Below are positions 16,627-24,181 of a DNA stretch of 43,896 bases, piece by piece (the stretch's first letter is position 1; each line of letters opens with the position of its first letter). Made by a program: the position numbers and the translations under genes. This DNA is from Lysinibacillus sp. (lineage in GTDB: Bacteria > Bacillota > Bacilli > Bacillales_A > Planococcaceae): the NCBI GenBank assembly GCA_031181585.1, contig JAPSKP010000001.1:1-43896 (forward strand). Reading direction: 5' to 3'. The notes beneath the pieces were generated by a model. It was not told the DNA's origin, did not search any database, and worked only from the letters and a program-made list of their open reading frames with translations.

Positions 16627-18030
16627 CTAGTTAAGTGCCGGTTCTACTGCAAGCTGTGAAGAAGGCTTGCGCTTTAGATATTGGCCGCTGCCGAGTGCTC
16701 CAACAAACGTTTTATCCTTAACCACATATTCTCCACGTACAAGCACTGTCTGTACCTCTCCTGCTACTTCCCATCCCTCATATGGGTTGTAGTCTACATT
16801 CATATGATGTGTTTCCGCGGAAATAACCCGCTTCACTTCCGGGTCAAACAGCACAATGTCAGCATCTGAACCGATCGCAATCGTCCCTTTTTTCGGGAAC
16901 AGGCCAAATGTCTTGGCAGCACTTGTAGAAATCATGTCGACAAATTCGTTAATTGTAATTCGCCCCTTCGCCACTCCTTCTGAATAGAGAATGCCAAAGC
17001 GGTCTTCGATGAATGGCCCGCCATTTGGAATTTTCGAGAAGTCATTTAGCCCAAGCTGTTTTTTGCCATTGAAGCTAAACGAGCATTGGTCTGAGCCGAT
17101 TGTCTGCAGTTGCTTTGCCTTAAGTGCACTCCATAGCACCTCTTGATGTTCAACCGGTCGTAACGGCGGGGACCACACATATTTCGCTCCTTCAAACCCA
17201 GGTTGCGCAAGCATCGATTCATCCAGCGTTAAGTATGGCGGACATGTCTCGCCTAGCACATCATAGCCCTTCTCGCGAGCCTTGATGATTTCGTCAACGG
17301 CCTCCTTACATGTCACATGCACGACATATAACTTCGCCCCTGCAAGATTCGCGAGCTCGATCGCTCTTTTTGTCGCTTCCCCTTCTAGGACAGATGGACG
17401 AGTCCGCGCATGATAGATTGGCGCAGTATTACCGTTTGCTAATGCCTCCTCCACCAATTCATCGATGACTGAACCATTTTCACAATGCACCATGACAACG
17501 GTGTCTGTTGCTTTTCCGATTTTGAATGCCTTGAAGAGGGTACGGTCGGATGATTGGAATTCTCTAGCATATGCCATGAACACTTTCATGGATGTAATGC
17601 CTTCCTTCTCCAAGATGACCGGCAGCTCTTTTTCCGTCTCTGGCGTGAAGTCTGTGATCATTAAATGGAAGCCATAGTCAATAACCGCCTTATCTTTTGC
17701 CTTTGCATGCCATTTTTCCACCGCATCGGACAGCTTGCTTTCACCAGCGGACAGACAGAAGTCAAGGATGGTCGTTGTCCCGCCGAATGCTGCTGCAATC
17801 GTCCCCGTCTCCCAGTCATCATCCGTCACCGTGTTGTTAAATGGCATATCCAAGTGGGTATGAGGATCGATTCCGCCCGGCATTACATATTTGCCTGCTG
17901 CATCGATGATTTCTGCCTCTTCCTCCAAATTTTTGCCGATTTTCGTAATGACCCCGTCCTCGATCAGTATGTCTGCTTCGTAAACATCCGTTGCTGTCGC
18001 AATCTTGCCGCCCTTAATGACCTTTTTCAT
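16627..18030 (-). CDS. hydA: Dihydropyrimidinase / D-hydantoinase
   Basis: Cyclic amidohydrolase opening dihydrouracil to N-carbamoyl-beta-alanine (or 5-substituted hydantoins to N-carbamoyl amino acids). In the 467-aa protein the full binuclear zinc set is visible: H57 and H59 (DPHTHL), the lysine that is carbamylated K149 (SMKVFMAY), H182 (MVHCENG), H238 (YVVHVTCKEA) and D314 (GSDQCSF). The last motif is a variant of the usual TDHCPF. Family length is normal. The ATG at 18030 has a GGGTGAGAGG site. Context with preAT and an M20 amidohydrolase points to pyrimidine breakdown as the native role. Confidence 0.93.
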   Translation of the reverse strand: MKKVIKGGKIATATDVYEADILIEDGVITKIGKNLEEEAEIIDAAGKYVMPGGIDPHTHLDMPFNNTVTDDDWETGTIAAAFGGTTTILDFCLSAGESKLSDAVEKWHAKAKDKAVIDYGFHLMITDFTPETEKELPVILEKEGITSMKVFMAYAREFQSSDRTLFKAFKIGKATDTVVMVHCENGSVIDELVEEALANGNTAPIYHARTRPSVLEGEATKRAIELANLAGAKLYVVHVTCKEAVDEIIKAREKGYDVLGETCPPYLTLDESMLAQPGFEGAKYVWSPPLRPVEHQEVLWSALKAKQLQTIGSDQCSFSFNGKKQLGLNDFSKIPNGGPFIEDRFGILYSEGVAKGRITINEFVDMISTSAAKTFGLFPKKGTIAIGSDADIVLFDPEVKRVISAETHHMNVDYNPYEGWEVAGEVQTVLVRGEYVVKDKTFVGALGSGQYLKRKPSSQLAVEPALN

Positions 18031-18045
18031 GAACCTCTCACCCTT

Positions 18046-19290
18046 CTATTTAGTAGTTATCGGTTGATGTAAACTTTGCTTTGCCTGCAGCATGAGGATA
18101 GATTCTAGCAGCACATCTGCTCCTCGTGCACATTCTTCATAGCTTGTTTCTTCTTCCTCACAATGGCTCTTGCCTCCTGCGCTTGGCACAAAAATCATTA
18201 CAGATGGCACAATAGCTGCAATGAACTGCGCATCATGTCCTGCTCCACTGTAAATCCGGCGGGAAGAATATCCGAATCGCTGACAGGCTACCTCTACTTC
18301 ATCGCAAATGGCCGGTGTGAAATGTACCGTATCACGCCCCCACAACTTGTTTGCATGTACCGTGCATCCACTGTCTTCTTTTGGGAGACTACGCAGAATA
18401 TTCTCCACCTGCTCCATAATGTTTGGATCCTTATGGCGCGAATCGATTGTAAAAATTACTTCGCTCGGGATAACAGTAGGGATGTTTGGCATTGTATGCA
18501 TCCGTCCAAATGTATAGACGAGCGTTTCATCCACATCACCAAGCTCCTTGTCTAAATAACTGATCAACTTGGCAGCGAGGAGCATCGGATCCTTGCGCAT
18601 TTTCATAGGCGTCGTCCCGGCATGGTTGGATTCCCCTTTGATGTGGATTTCATAGCAGACCATCCCCATCACGCCCTCTACTACGCCAATTTCGATCCCT
18701 TCTGCTTCAAGGACAGGTCCCTGTTCAATATGCAGCTCGAGATAAGCATACGCCTCCTTCAAACGATTTTCTGCTTTCCCTTCATAGCCGCTTTTTGAAA
18801 GCGCCTCAGCGAATGTTATGCCTTCCCTATCAACGGACCTCAGCATTGTTTCTTTTTCAAACTTTCCGGTGATAACCCCTGAACTCATCATGGCAGGCTC
18901 AAACCGGGCGCCTTCTTCATTTGTAAAGTTTACAATCATCAATGGTGCTTCCAATTCAATATCGTTATCAACAATCGTTCTTACCGCCTCCAATGCAGTG
19001 AGAACGCCAAGGACGCCATCAAACCGTCCGCCTTTCACGACGGAATCTAAATGGGAGCCCATGACAATGGGGGGCAAGTCGTACTTACCGGAAAGCACAG
19101 CATACATATTTGCCATGTCATCCACCTTCACTTCCATTCCCAGCGCTTCACAGCATTCCCTAAAATATTGTCTTGCGGCTAAATCCTCCTCAGATAGGGA
19201 AAGTCTTGTTACGCCGCCATTTTCCGTGGCTCCAAATCGACTGAAGTATTCGATTGTTTGCTGCAGGCGAATCTGATTGCATTTATACAT
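18046..19290 (-). CDS. M20-family amidase: beta-ureidopropionase / N-carbamoyl-amino-acid hydrolase
   Basis: Hydrolyses N-carbamoyl-beta-alanine (or N-carbamoyl amino acids) to the amino acid, CO2 and ammonia, the third step after HydA. 414 aa of the HyuC/AllC/AmaB group. Metal ligands are visible at H80 and D91 (MGSHLDSVVKGGRFDG), E125/E126 (NFTNEEGARFEP), H187 (ELHIEQGPVLE) and the late GAGHDAQFIA histidine. The start is taken as ATG at 19290 (MYKCNQIRLQ) with AAGGGGAG nine bases upstream; a longer reading from 19311 has none. It is the first gene of the operon. Allantoate amidohydrolase is a possible alternative substrate class, less likely beside preA and hydA. Confidence 0.88.
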   Translation of the reverse strand: MYKCNQIRLQQTIEYFSRFGATENGGVTRLSLSEEDLAARQYFRECCEALGMEVKVDDMANMYAVLSGKYDLPPIVMGSHLDSVVKGGRFDGVLGVLTALEAVRTIVDNDIELEAPLMIVNFTNEEGARFEPAMMSSGVITGKFEKETMLRSVDREGITFAEALSKSGYEGKAENRLKEAYAYLELHIEQGPVLEAEGIEIGVVEGVMGMVCYEIHIKGESNHAGTTPMKMRKDPMLLAAKLISYLDKELGDVDETLVYTFGRMHTMPNIPTVIPSEVIFTIDSRHKDPNIMEQVENILRSLPKEDSGCTVHANKLWGRDTVHFTPAICDEVEVACQRFGYSSRRIYSGAGHDAQFIAAIVPSVMIFVPSAGGKSHCEEEETSYEECARGADVLLESILMLQAKQSLHQPITTK

Positions 19291-19341
19291 CCTTTGCACT
19301 CCCCTTCTCATGTATTGTCTTGTAGTAAATTACTTAAAACG

Positions 19342-19370
19342 ATTATAAATATTGGGATTTTCTATGTAAA
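19342..19370 (-). promoter_or_regulatory. Sigma-A promoter of the pyrimidine catabolic operon
   Basis: On the minus strand TTTACA (19365-19370), exactly 17 bp, TATAAT (19342-19347), about 50 bp before the first gene. The divergent regulator gene starts 80 bp away on the other strand, so its binding site should lie in 19371-19451; no certain operator is visible there. Confidence 0.65.
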
Positions 19371-19451
19371 TGTTCGAATAATCAAAATTTTTTGTGCATT
19401 CGTCCAAGCATAATGGTATATTTTATTACATAAAAGAAGGGAGATGAGTCT

Positions 19452-20624
19452 ATGTCTACGATTTCACATATGATACAGTCCTCACTTTTTCCTCAACTAA
19501 GGTTGATAGCGGGCGAAAATGGCTTCTATCGCAAGATTAGCGGCATCAATATACTTGAGAAAGAAGAGCTTACTATATTTTGCCGGCCGAATGAACTCAT
19601 TGTTACAACAGGCGTCTACATTGCAAACGACAAAGACTTCCTCGAGCAGCTTGTAAAAGTGGCCTATGAAAAACGCACGGCCGGCTTCATCATCAATACT
19701 GGGCCCTATATTTCGGATATACCTAGCAGTCTCATCCATTTTGCAAACGAACATGAGTATCCACTGTTCCAAATGGATTGGAAGCATCGCGTTACAGACC
19801 TCTTAAAAACAACCTTCCAGTTCATCACTGCCAACCAGCAGGAACGTTCTAGCGAAGAGCAGGTCATGCATCAACTCCTTTTCAACTATCAGCAGCATGA
19901 ACTCCATCTGGCAGAAACATTAGAGCAGCTTGGCTTCCCAAAGAATACGGAATATGGCATTATCGTCTGTACTGCTAGGGACGACTCCATCAGTATTCAA
20001 CGCTACAATGCTATGATTCTACTAGCATTCCAGCAGCGCTATGAACAGTTCATCCATTTTCAATACCGCAATCAGCTAATCTATCTGATTGACCGTACTA
20101 GAGTTAAAACCGCTACCATACCATTCTCTACTACTGTAGAAGGAATTTATCAAAAGGTTGAAGAGAAATATGGGGAACTTGGGCTTTCCATCGGGATGGG
20201 TGGATTTTATTCCGCTCCAGGGGAAATCCATAAAAGCTATGAGGAAGCTCTCACTGTTATCCGGCTTGCCCAGCTCCACAATAATCGCTACTTATACAAG
20301 TATAAAGATATGGGCGCCTATCAAATCATTATGAATGTCGACAATCAAAGGGTAATCGAGCAATTTCGTCAAAATATGCTCGGCAGACTCTATCGATATG
20401 ATGAATTGCAAGGTACCGATTTCGTTTCATTTCTACGTATATTTCTCGAGGAGAACGGCAGCACTATAAAAATTAGCCAGCGTGCCTTTATCCATAGGAA
20501 TACCGTACTATATAAGGTCAATAAACTTGAGATGCTGCTCGATATGGATCTCAGCAATACATTTACAAAAACTAACCTCTACCTTGCTTTTTTGATAGAA
20601 GACATGCTGAAACACGGCGTATGA
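19452..20624 (+). CDS. PucR-family transcriptional regulator
   Basis: A 390-aa regulator with an N-terminal PucR ligand domain (residues about 5-125: GENGFYRKISGINILEKEE, RPNELIVTTGVYI, GFIINTGPYISDIP), a middle GGDEF-like CdaR segment (about 165-285) and a C-terminal PucR helix-turn-helix (about 320-385: LRIFLEENGSTIKISQRAFIHRNTVLYKVNKLE). B. subtilis PucR controls purine degradation; relatives control hydantoin and pyrimidine use. It is divergent from the catabolic operon, the usual arrangement for a local regulator, probably responding to a pathway intermediate (inference). ATG at 19452 with AGAAGGGAG. Confidence 0.9.
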   Translation: MSTISHMIQSSLFPQLRLIAGENGFYRKISGINILEKEELTIFCRPNELIVTTGVYIANDKDFLEQLVKVAYEKRTAGFIINTGPYISDIPSSLIHFANEHEYPLFQMDWKHRVTDLLKTTFQFITANQQERSSEEQVMHQLLFNYQQHELHLAETLEQLGFPKNTEYGIIVCTARDDSISIQRYNAMILLAFQQRYEQFIHFQYRNQLIYLIDRTRVKTATIPFSTTVEGIYQKVEEKYGELGLSIGMGGFYSAPGEIHKSYEEALTVIRLAQLHNNRYLYKYKDMGAYQIIMNVDNQRVIEQFRQNMLGRLYRYDELQGTDFVSFLRIFLEENGSTIKISQRAFIHRNTVLYKVNKLEMLLDMDLSNTFTKTNLYLAFLIEDMLKHGV

Positions 20625-20770
20625 CAACTTACTTATTTCCTAAGAAGGATTATTACGTTAAGAAGCTTTGCCGGTATATACAAGAAGAAGGCATAACTTT
20701 TGATGAGTTTTCTTCTCATCATCACAATACAGCTAATACGGCTACCTCTATAATGGTATTTGAGCAGCCC

Positions 20771-20815
20771 AAAAATCCCCTTCTGCTTGAAGGTCCAGCA
20801 AGTTGAAGGGGATTT
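20771..20815 (+). terminator. Terminator of the pucR-type gene
   Basis: Eleven-base stem AAATCCCCTTC / GAAGGGGATTT extended by CTTG/CAAG after a two-base internal loop. It is followed on the plus strand by a broken T-rich tail, and on the minus strand by TTTTT, so it may work in both directions between the convergent genes. Confidence 0.72.
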
Positions 20816-20830
20816 CGTTTCGTTGTATGA

Positions 20831-20870
20831 CAAAAAAGGCATGAATCTGACATCCTATCAGATTCATGCC
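20831..20870 (-). terminator. Terminator of the lcfA-fadR-fadB-etfBA operon
   Basis: Perfect 13-bp stem GGCATGAATCTGA (20838-20850) with its complement (20858-20870), followed on the minus strand by TTTTTT, 43 bp after the etfA stop. Confidence 0.92.
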
Positions 20871-20875
20871 CTGCT

Positions 20876-20903
20876 CTTTCTGAAAAACTAGTTTTTCAGA
20901 AAG
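20876..20903. repeat. 28-bp perfect palindrome behind etfA
   Basis: CTTTCTGAAAAACT and its exact complement lie between the etfA stop and its terminator. It forms a second 3'-UTR hairpin without a T-run of its own. Confidence 0.6.
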
Positions 20904-20913
20904 AAGTTATTTA

Positions 20914-21891
20914 TTATGCATTAACTTTTAATGCTTTGAATTCTTCGATTAACATTGGAACAACTTCGAATAAGTCTCCAACGATACCGTAGTCCGCCAC
21001 TTTAAAGATGTTCGCTTCTGGGTCTTTATTGATTGCAACGATAACTTTAGAGTTTGACATACCAGCCAAGTGCTGGATTGCTCCTGAAATCCCTGCAGCA
21101 ATGTATAGATCAGGTGTTACAACTTTACCTGTTTGACCGATTTGCAGCGAGTAGTCACAGTATTCAGCGTCACAGGCACCACGAGATGCTCCAACCGCAC
21201 CGCCTAGTAAATTAGCAAGCTCTTTTAATGGCTCAAAGCCTTCTTCAGATTTTACGCCGCGTCCACCAGCTACGACTACTTTCGCTTCGGATAAATCTAC
21301 ACCTTCTGTAGATTTACGTACAACCTCTTTAATAATTGTACGCAGGTTTGTAATGTCTACTGAAACTGCAGCAACATCACCAGAGCGGCCGCCGTCTTTT
21401 TCAAGCGGAGCAATGTTATTTGGACGAATTGTCACAAATACAACGCCATCTTTCACTTTCACTTTTTCAAATGCTTTACCTGAATAGATAGGACGGATGA
21501 ATAAAGCATCATTACCAGAGCCTTCAATTTCTGTTACATCAGAGATAAGACCGGATTGCAGCTTCGAAGCAATTTTTGGAGACAAATCTTTTCCAAGAGA
21601 TGTATGGCCAAATACGATTGCTTCTGGACCTTCTCGATCTACCACTGCCATAAATGCTTGTGAGAAACCATCAGAAGTATATGTTTTTAAATGTGGATGT
21701 TCCACTGTTACAACGCGATCTGCTCCATATGCAATCAGCTCGTTTGCTACTCCTGCAACACCCTCACCGATTAATACCCCAACTACTTCACCGCCATCAG
21801 CGATTTTTTTACCAGCAGCAATCGCCTCGAATGATACATTACGTAGGCTGCCTTCACGAGTTTCAGCTAAAACTAATACTTTCTTTGTCAT
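20914..21891 (-). CDS. etfA: Electron transfer flavoprotein alpha subunit
   Basis: FAD-binding subunit of the soluble ETF heterodimer that takes electrons from acyl-CoA dehydrogenases. Of 325 aa. The N-terminal half (KVLVLAETREGSLRNVSFEAI) is the adenine-nucleotide-like fold. The C-terminal FAD domain carries GGRGVKSEEGFEPLKELA, GASRGACDAEYC, GQTGKVVTPDLYIAAGISGAIQHLAG and INKDPEANIFKVADYGIVGD. The ATG at 21891 has GGAGGGG. It is the last gene of the beta-oxidation operon, 26 bp behind etfB. Confidence 0.96.
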   Translation of the reverse strand: MTKKVLVLAETREGSLRNVSFEAIAAGKKIADGGEVVGVLIGEGVAGVANELIAYGADRVVTVEHPHLKTYTSDGFSQAFMAVVDREGPEAIVFGHTSLGKDLSPKIASKLQSGLISDVTEIEGSGNDALFIRPIYSGKAFEKVKVKDGVVFVTIRPNNIAPLEKDGGRSGDVAAVSVDITNLRTIIKEVVRKSTEGVDLSEAKVVVAGGRGVKSEEGFEPLKELANLLGGAVGASRGACDAEYCDYSLQIGQTGKVVTPDLYIAAGISGAIQHLAGMSNSKVIVAINKDPEANIFKVADYGIVGDLFEVVPMLIEEFKALKVNA

Positions 21892-21917
21892 AAGTTACCC
21901 CTCCGTTACCGTCTTTA

Positions 21918-22691
21918 TTAGACTACCTTTGCTTCTATGTGAAGTAGATTTACAAGTTCTTTCACTTGATCCTGTAAGTCTCCTTCTAAAATACGACCAG
22001 CTGCTTTTTGAGGTGGGAGATAGATTTCAACTGTTTCTACCTTCACTTCTACATCGTCCTCGTCGATATCTAAATCATCAAGCTCAAGCTCTTCTAACGG
22101 CTTTTTCTTCGCCTTCATAATTCCTGGTAAAGAAGGATAGCGCGGTTCGTTCAAACCTTGCTGTGCCGTTACTAATAATGGTAAAGAAGTTTCCAGCACT
22201 TCTGAATCCCCTTCGATGTCACGTACGATTTTTACAGTTTGACCATCGATTTCAAGACTCGTAATTGTTGTTACATAATTGATGCCTAATAATTCAGCTA
22301 CACGTGGTGCAACCTGGCCTGAGCCTCCGTCGATTGCTACGTTACCAGCTAAAATCAAGTCAGCCTCTTTATCTTTTAAATACTCAGCTAGAATATAAGC
22401 TGTCGTATATTGATCCTGCTCATCTAAATCGTCTTCCGTATTAATTAATACTGCTTTGTCGGCACCCATCGCAAGCGCTGTACGTAATTGCTTTTCTGCG
22501 TCTTCGCCACCGATTGTTACAACCGTCACTTCACCGCCGAAAGCATCACGTTTTTGAATCGCCTCTTCAATTGCGTACTCATCGTATGGATTAATGATGA
22601 ATTCAGCACCGTCTTCTTGGATTTTGCCATTTGATACAACGATTTTTTCCTCTGTGTCAAACGTACGTTTCACTAATACATAAATATTCAT
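21918..22691 (-). CDS. etfB: Electron transfer flavoprotein beta subunit
   Basis: Partner of EtfA, of 257 aa, with the ETF-beta pattern: NPYDEYAIEEAIQKRD near residue 35, VVTIGGEDAEKQLRTALAMGADKAVLI, the signature VAIDGGSGQVAPRVAELLGINYVT near 123-146 and LPLLVTAQQGLNEPRYPSLPGIMKAKKKP. The ATG at 22691 has TGGAGG. The order fadB-etfB-etfA is that of B. subtilis. Confidence 0.96.
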   Translation of the reverse strand: MNIYVLVKRTFDTEEKIVVSNGKIQEDGAEFIINPYDEYAIEEAIQKRDAFGGEVTVVTIGGEDAEKQLRTALAMGADKAVLINTEDDLDEQDQYTTAYILAEYLKDKEADLILAGNVAIDGGSGQVAPRVAELLGINYVTTITSLEIDGQTVKIVRDIEGDSEVLETSLPLLVTAQQGLNEPRYPSLPGIMKAKKKPLEELELDDLDIDEDDVEVKVETVEIYLPPQKAAGRILEGDLQDQVKELVNLLHIEAKVV

Positions 22692-22715
22692 TTTACTAAC
22701 CTCCAGAAAGCTGAT

Positions 22716-23489
22716 TTATTTGCCTTTAAATACCGGCTCGCGTTTTTCAATAAATGCTTGAATACCTTCTTTGGCGTCCTCTGACACGAATACCGTACCA
22801 AAACTTTCCGCCTCTGCCGATACTCCCTCGAAGAAGGAAGCAGGCTTAGAATATTGCAGCGTATGTATCGCTGCCTTTAATGCGATTGGACTTTTCTTAG
22901 CAATCTTTTTCGCCAATTCTAATGTTTTCGGTAGTAGGTCCTCATCTGAATATGAACGGTTCGCTAATCCCCACTGAACCGCTTCCACCCCTGAAATCGG
23001 ATCACTTGTAAACATCATCTCTGCCGCCTTTGCTACCCCTACATAGCGAGGTAGACGCTGTGTTCCCGCAAACCCGGGAATAATCCCTAGCTGGAGTTCT
23101 GGTAAGCCAAGCTTTGCTGTTTCAGTAACAAATCGCATATGACAGCTCATAGCAAGTTCCAGTCCGCCTCCAAGAGCGGCGCCGTGAATTGCGGCAATTA
23201 CTGGTTTTGGGAACGTCTCTAAACGTTCGAATACGACTTGCCCGTTTTGTGCCAATTTTGAAAATTCTTCACCTGTCTGGATATCTGTAAATTCCTTGAT
23301 GTCAGCACCAGCGGAGAAGAAGCGGCCTTCGCCATGCAACAAAATGACACGAACAGCTTCATCATGTTCTACTGCATCTAACAGCTCGTCTACTTCTTTG
23401 ATTAAAACTTGCGATAATGCATTTGCCGGTGGTCGATTAATCGATACAACCGCTACACTATCTTCTACTTTCCAACTTAGAAACTCCAT
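22716..23489 (-). CDS. fadB: Enoyl-CoA hydratase (FadB/YsiB)
   Basis: Crotonase-fold enzyme adding water to trans-2-enoyl-CoA, the second step of beta-oxidation. The 257-aa protein has the oxyanion-hole segments [11 protein letters not shown] (near residue 60) and [18 protein letters not shown] (near 103-120), and the catalytic glutamate region [26 protein letters not shown] (about 127-151). The C-terminal trimerisation helix is present ([17 protein letters not shown]). This is the single-domain enzyme, not the large bifunctional E. coli FadB. ATG at 23489, GGGGTGTGGGAG upstream; 15 bp behind fadR. Confidence 0.93.
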   Translation of the reverse strand: MEFLSWKVEDSVAVVSINRPPANALSQVLIKEVDELLDAVEHDEAVRVILLHGEGRFFSAGADIKEFTDIQTGEEFSKLAQNGQVVFERLETFPKPVIAAIHGAALGGGLELAMSCHMRFVTETAKLGLPELQLGIIPGFAGTQRLPRYVGVAKAAEMMFTSDPISGVEAVQWGLANRSYSDEDLLPKTLELAKKIAKKSPIALKAAIHTLQYSKPASFFEGVSAEAESFGTVFVSEDAKEGIQAFIEKREPVFKGK

Positions 23490-23504
23490 TCTCCCACACC
23501 CCTT

Positions 23505-24086
23505 TTAAGCTTTTAACCCATTTAGCACTAGCTGTGTCACTTTCGGCGTCAACGCTACAAGATCATAACGGTATTCGTTCATCACCCAGGTTGTCGTTAT
23601 TTCATCCACAGTACCAAATACCATTTGCCGGGCAAGACGAACATCCATCGTAGTATTGAACTCGCCGGAAAGCATCCCATCGATCAAAATTTGATCCAAC
23701 AGCATAAGGTACTCTTTTAGAATAGCATTAATCTTCAGACGAATTTCTTTATTCGACTGCCTTAGCTCTAACTGGGTAACGGTCGCTAAATGACGGTCTT
23801 TCGCTAAAACTTGGAAATGATTTTCGATCATCTGAGCTAACTTTTCAGATGAACTACTTTCATTTTTTATTATATCTTGTAAATTGTCCACGAAAACCCC
23901 CATTTTTTCTTGAAAAACAGAAATTAATATATCTTCCTTGTTTTTGAAGTACAAATAGATCGTTCCGTCTGCGACCCCAGCCTGCTTGGCGATTTTCGAT
24001 ACTTGTGCCTGATGATAGCCATTTTCTGCAATGGCGATTACTGCTGCATCGATAATCTGTTTATATTTGGGTTTATTTCGTTTCAA
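23505..24086 (-). CDS. fadR: FadR, TetR-family repressor of fatty-acid degradation
   Basis: TetR-type repressor that in B. subtilis releases DNA on binding long-chain acyl-CoA. N-terminal HTH: KYKQIIDAAVIAIAENGYHQ, QVSKIAKQAGVADGTIYLYFKNKEDIL, nearly identical to B. subtilis FadR. The C-terminal helical ligand domain includes TQLELRQSNKEIRLKINAIL and DVRLARQMVFGTVDEITTTWVMNE. The start is taken as TTG at 24086 (LKRNKPKYKQ aligned to the known MKQKRPKY), giving 193 aa with a GGTGGTGA site. The ATG at 24131 would place the start codon inside the operator. It has its own promoter and FadR box in the 95 bp behind lcfA. Confidence 0.93.
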   Translation of the reverse strand: MKRNKPKYKQIIDAAVIAIAENGYHQAQVSKIAKQAGVADGTIYLYFKNKEDILISVFQEKMGVFVDNLQDIIKNESSSSEKLAQMIENHFQVLAKDRHLATVTQLELRQSNKEIRLKINAILKEYLMLLDQILIDGMLSGEFNTTMDVRLARQMVFGTVDEITTTWVMNEYRYDLVALTPKVTQLVLNGLKA

Positions 24087-24116
24087 GTTGTTCACCACCA
24101 AAAAAATATGAAAACA

Positions 24117-24134
24117 TGAATGACCATTCATTCA
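24117..24134. promoter_or_regulatory. FadR operator
   Basis: TGAATGACCATTCATTCA: outer 7-base arms TGAATGA and TCATTCA on the minus reading are perfect and spaced as in the B. subtilis FadR consensus TGAATGAnTAnTCATTCA. It lies about 10 bp downstream of the fadR -10 element, so binding would block initiation (autoregulation). Confidence 0.85.
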
Positions 24135-24143
24135 TGTCTCCAT

Positions 24144-24170
24144 ATTATAAGTTGTTCATGATTTTGTCAA
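24144..24170 (-). promoter_or_regulatory. fadR promoter inside the operon
   Basis: On the minus strand TTGACA (24165-24170), 15-bp spacer, TATAAT (24144-24149). Both hexamers are perfect; the spacer is short, which would weaken it. Confidence 0.6.
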
Positions 24171-24181
24171 TAGTTGCCTGC

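Noticed and set aside
19371..19451. Search for a PucR-type operator between the divergent genes
   Set aside because: Only short AT-rich symmetries such as TTCGAA were found; none stands out enough to call.
20621..20806. 61-codon frame overlapping the pucR-type stop codon (ATGA)
   Set aside because: The overlap suggests coupling, but the last third reads through the terminator hairpin, there is no convincing ribosome binding site, and no family is recognised. Probably chance, although not fully excluded.
21497..22120. 207-codon frame antisense to etfA and etfB
   Set aside because: It crosses the etfA-etfB junction on the opposite strand, lacks a ribosome binding site and has a composition typical of a reverse-strand shadow.
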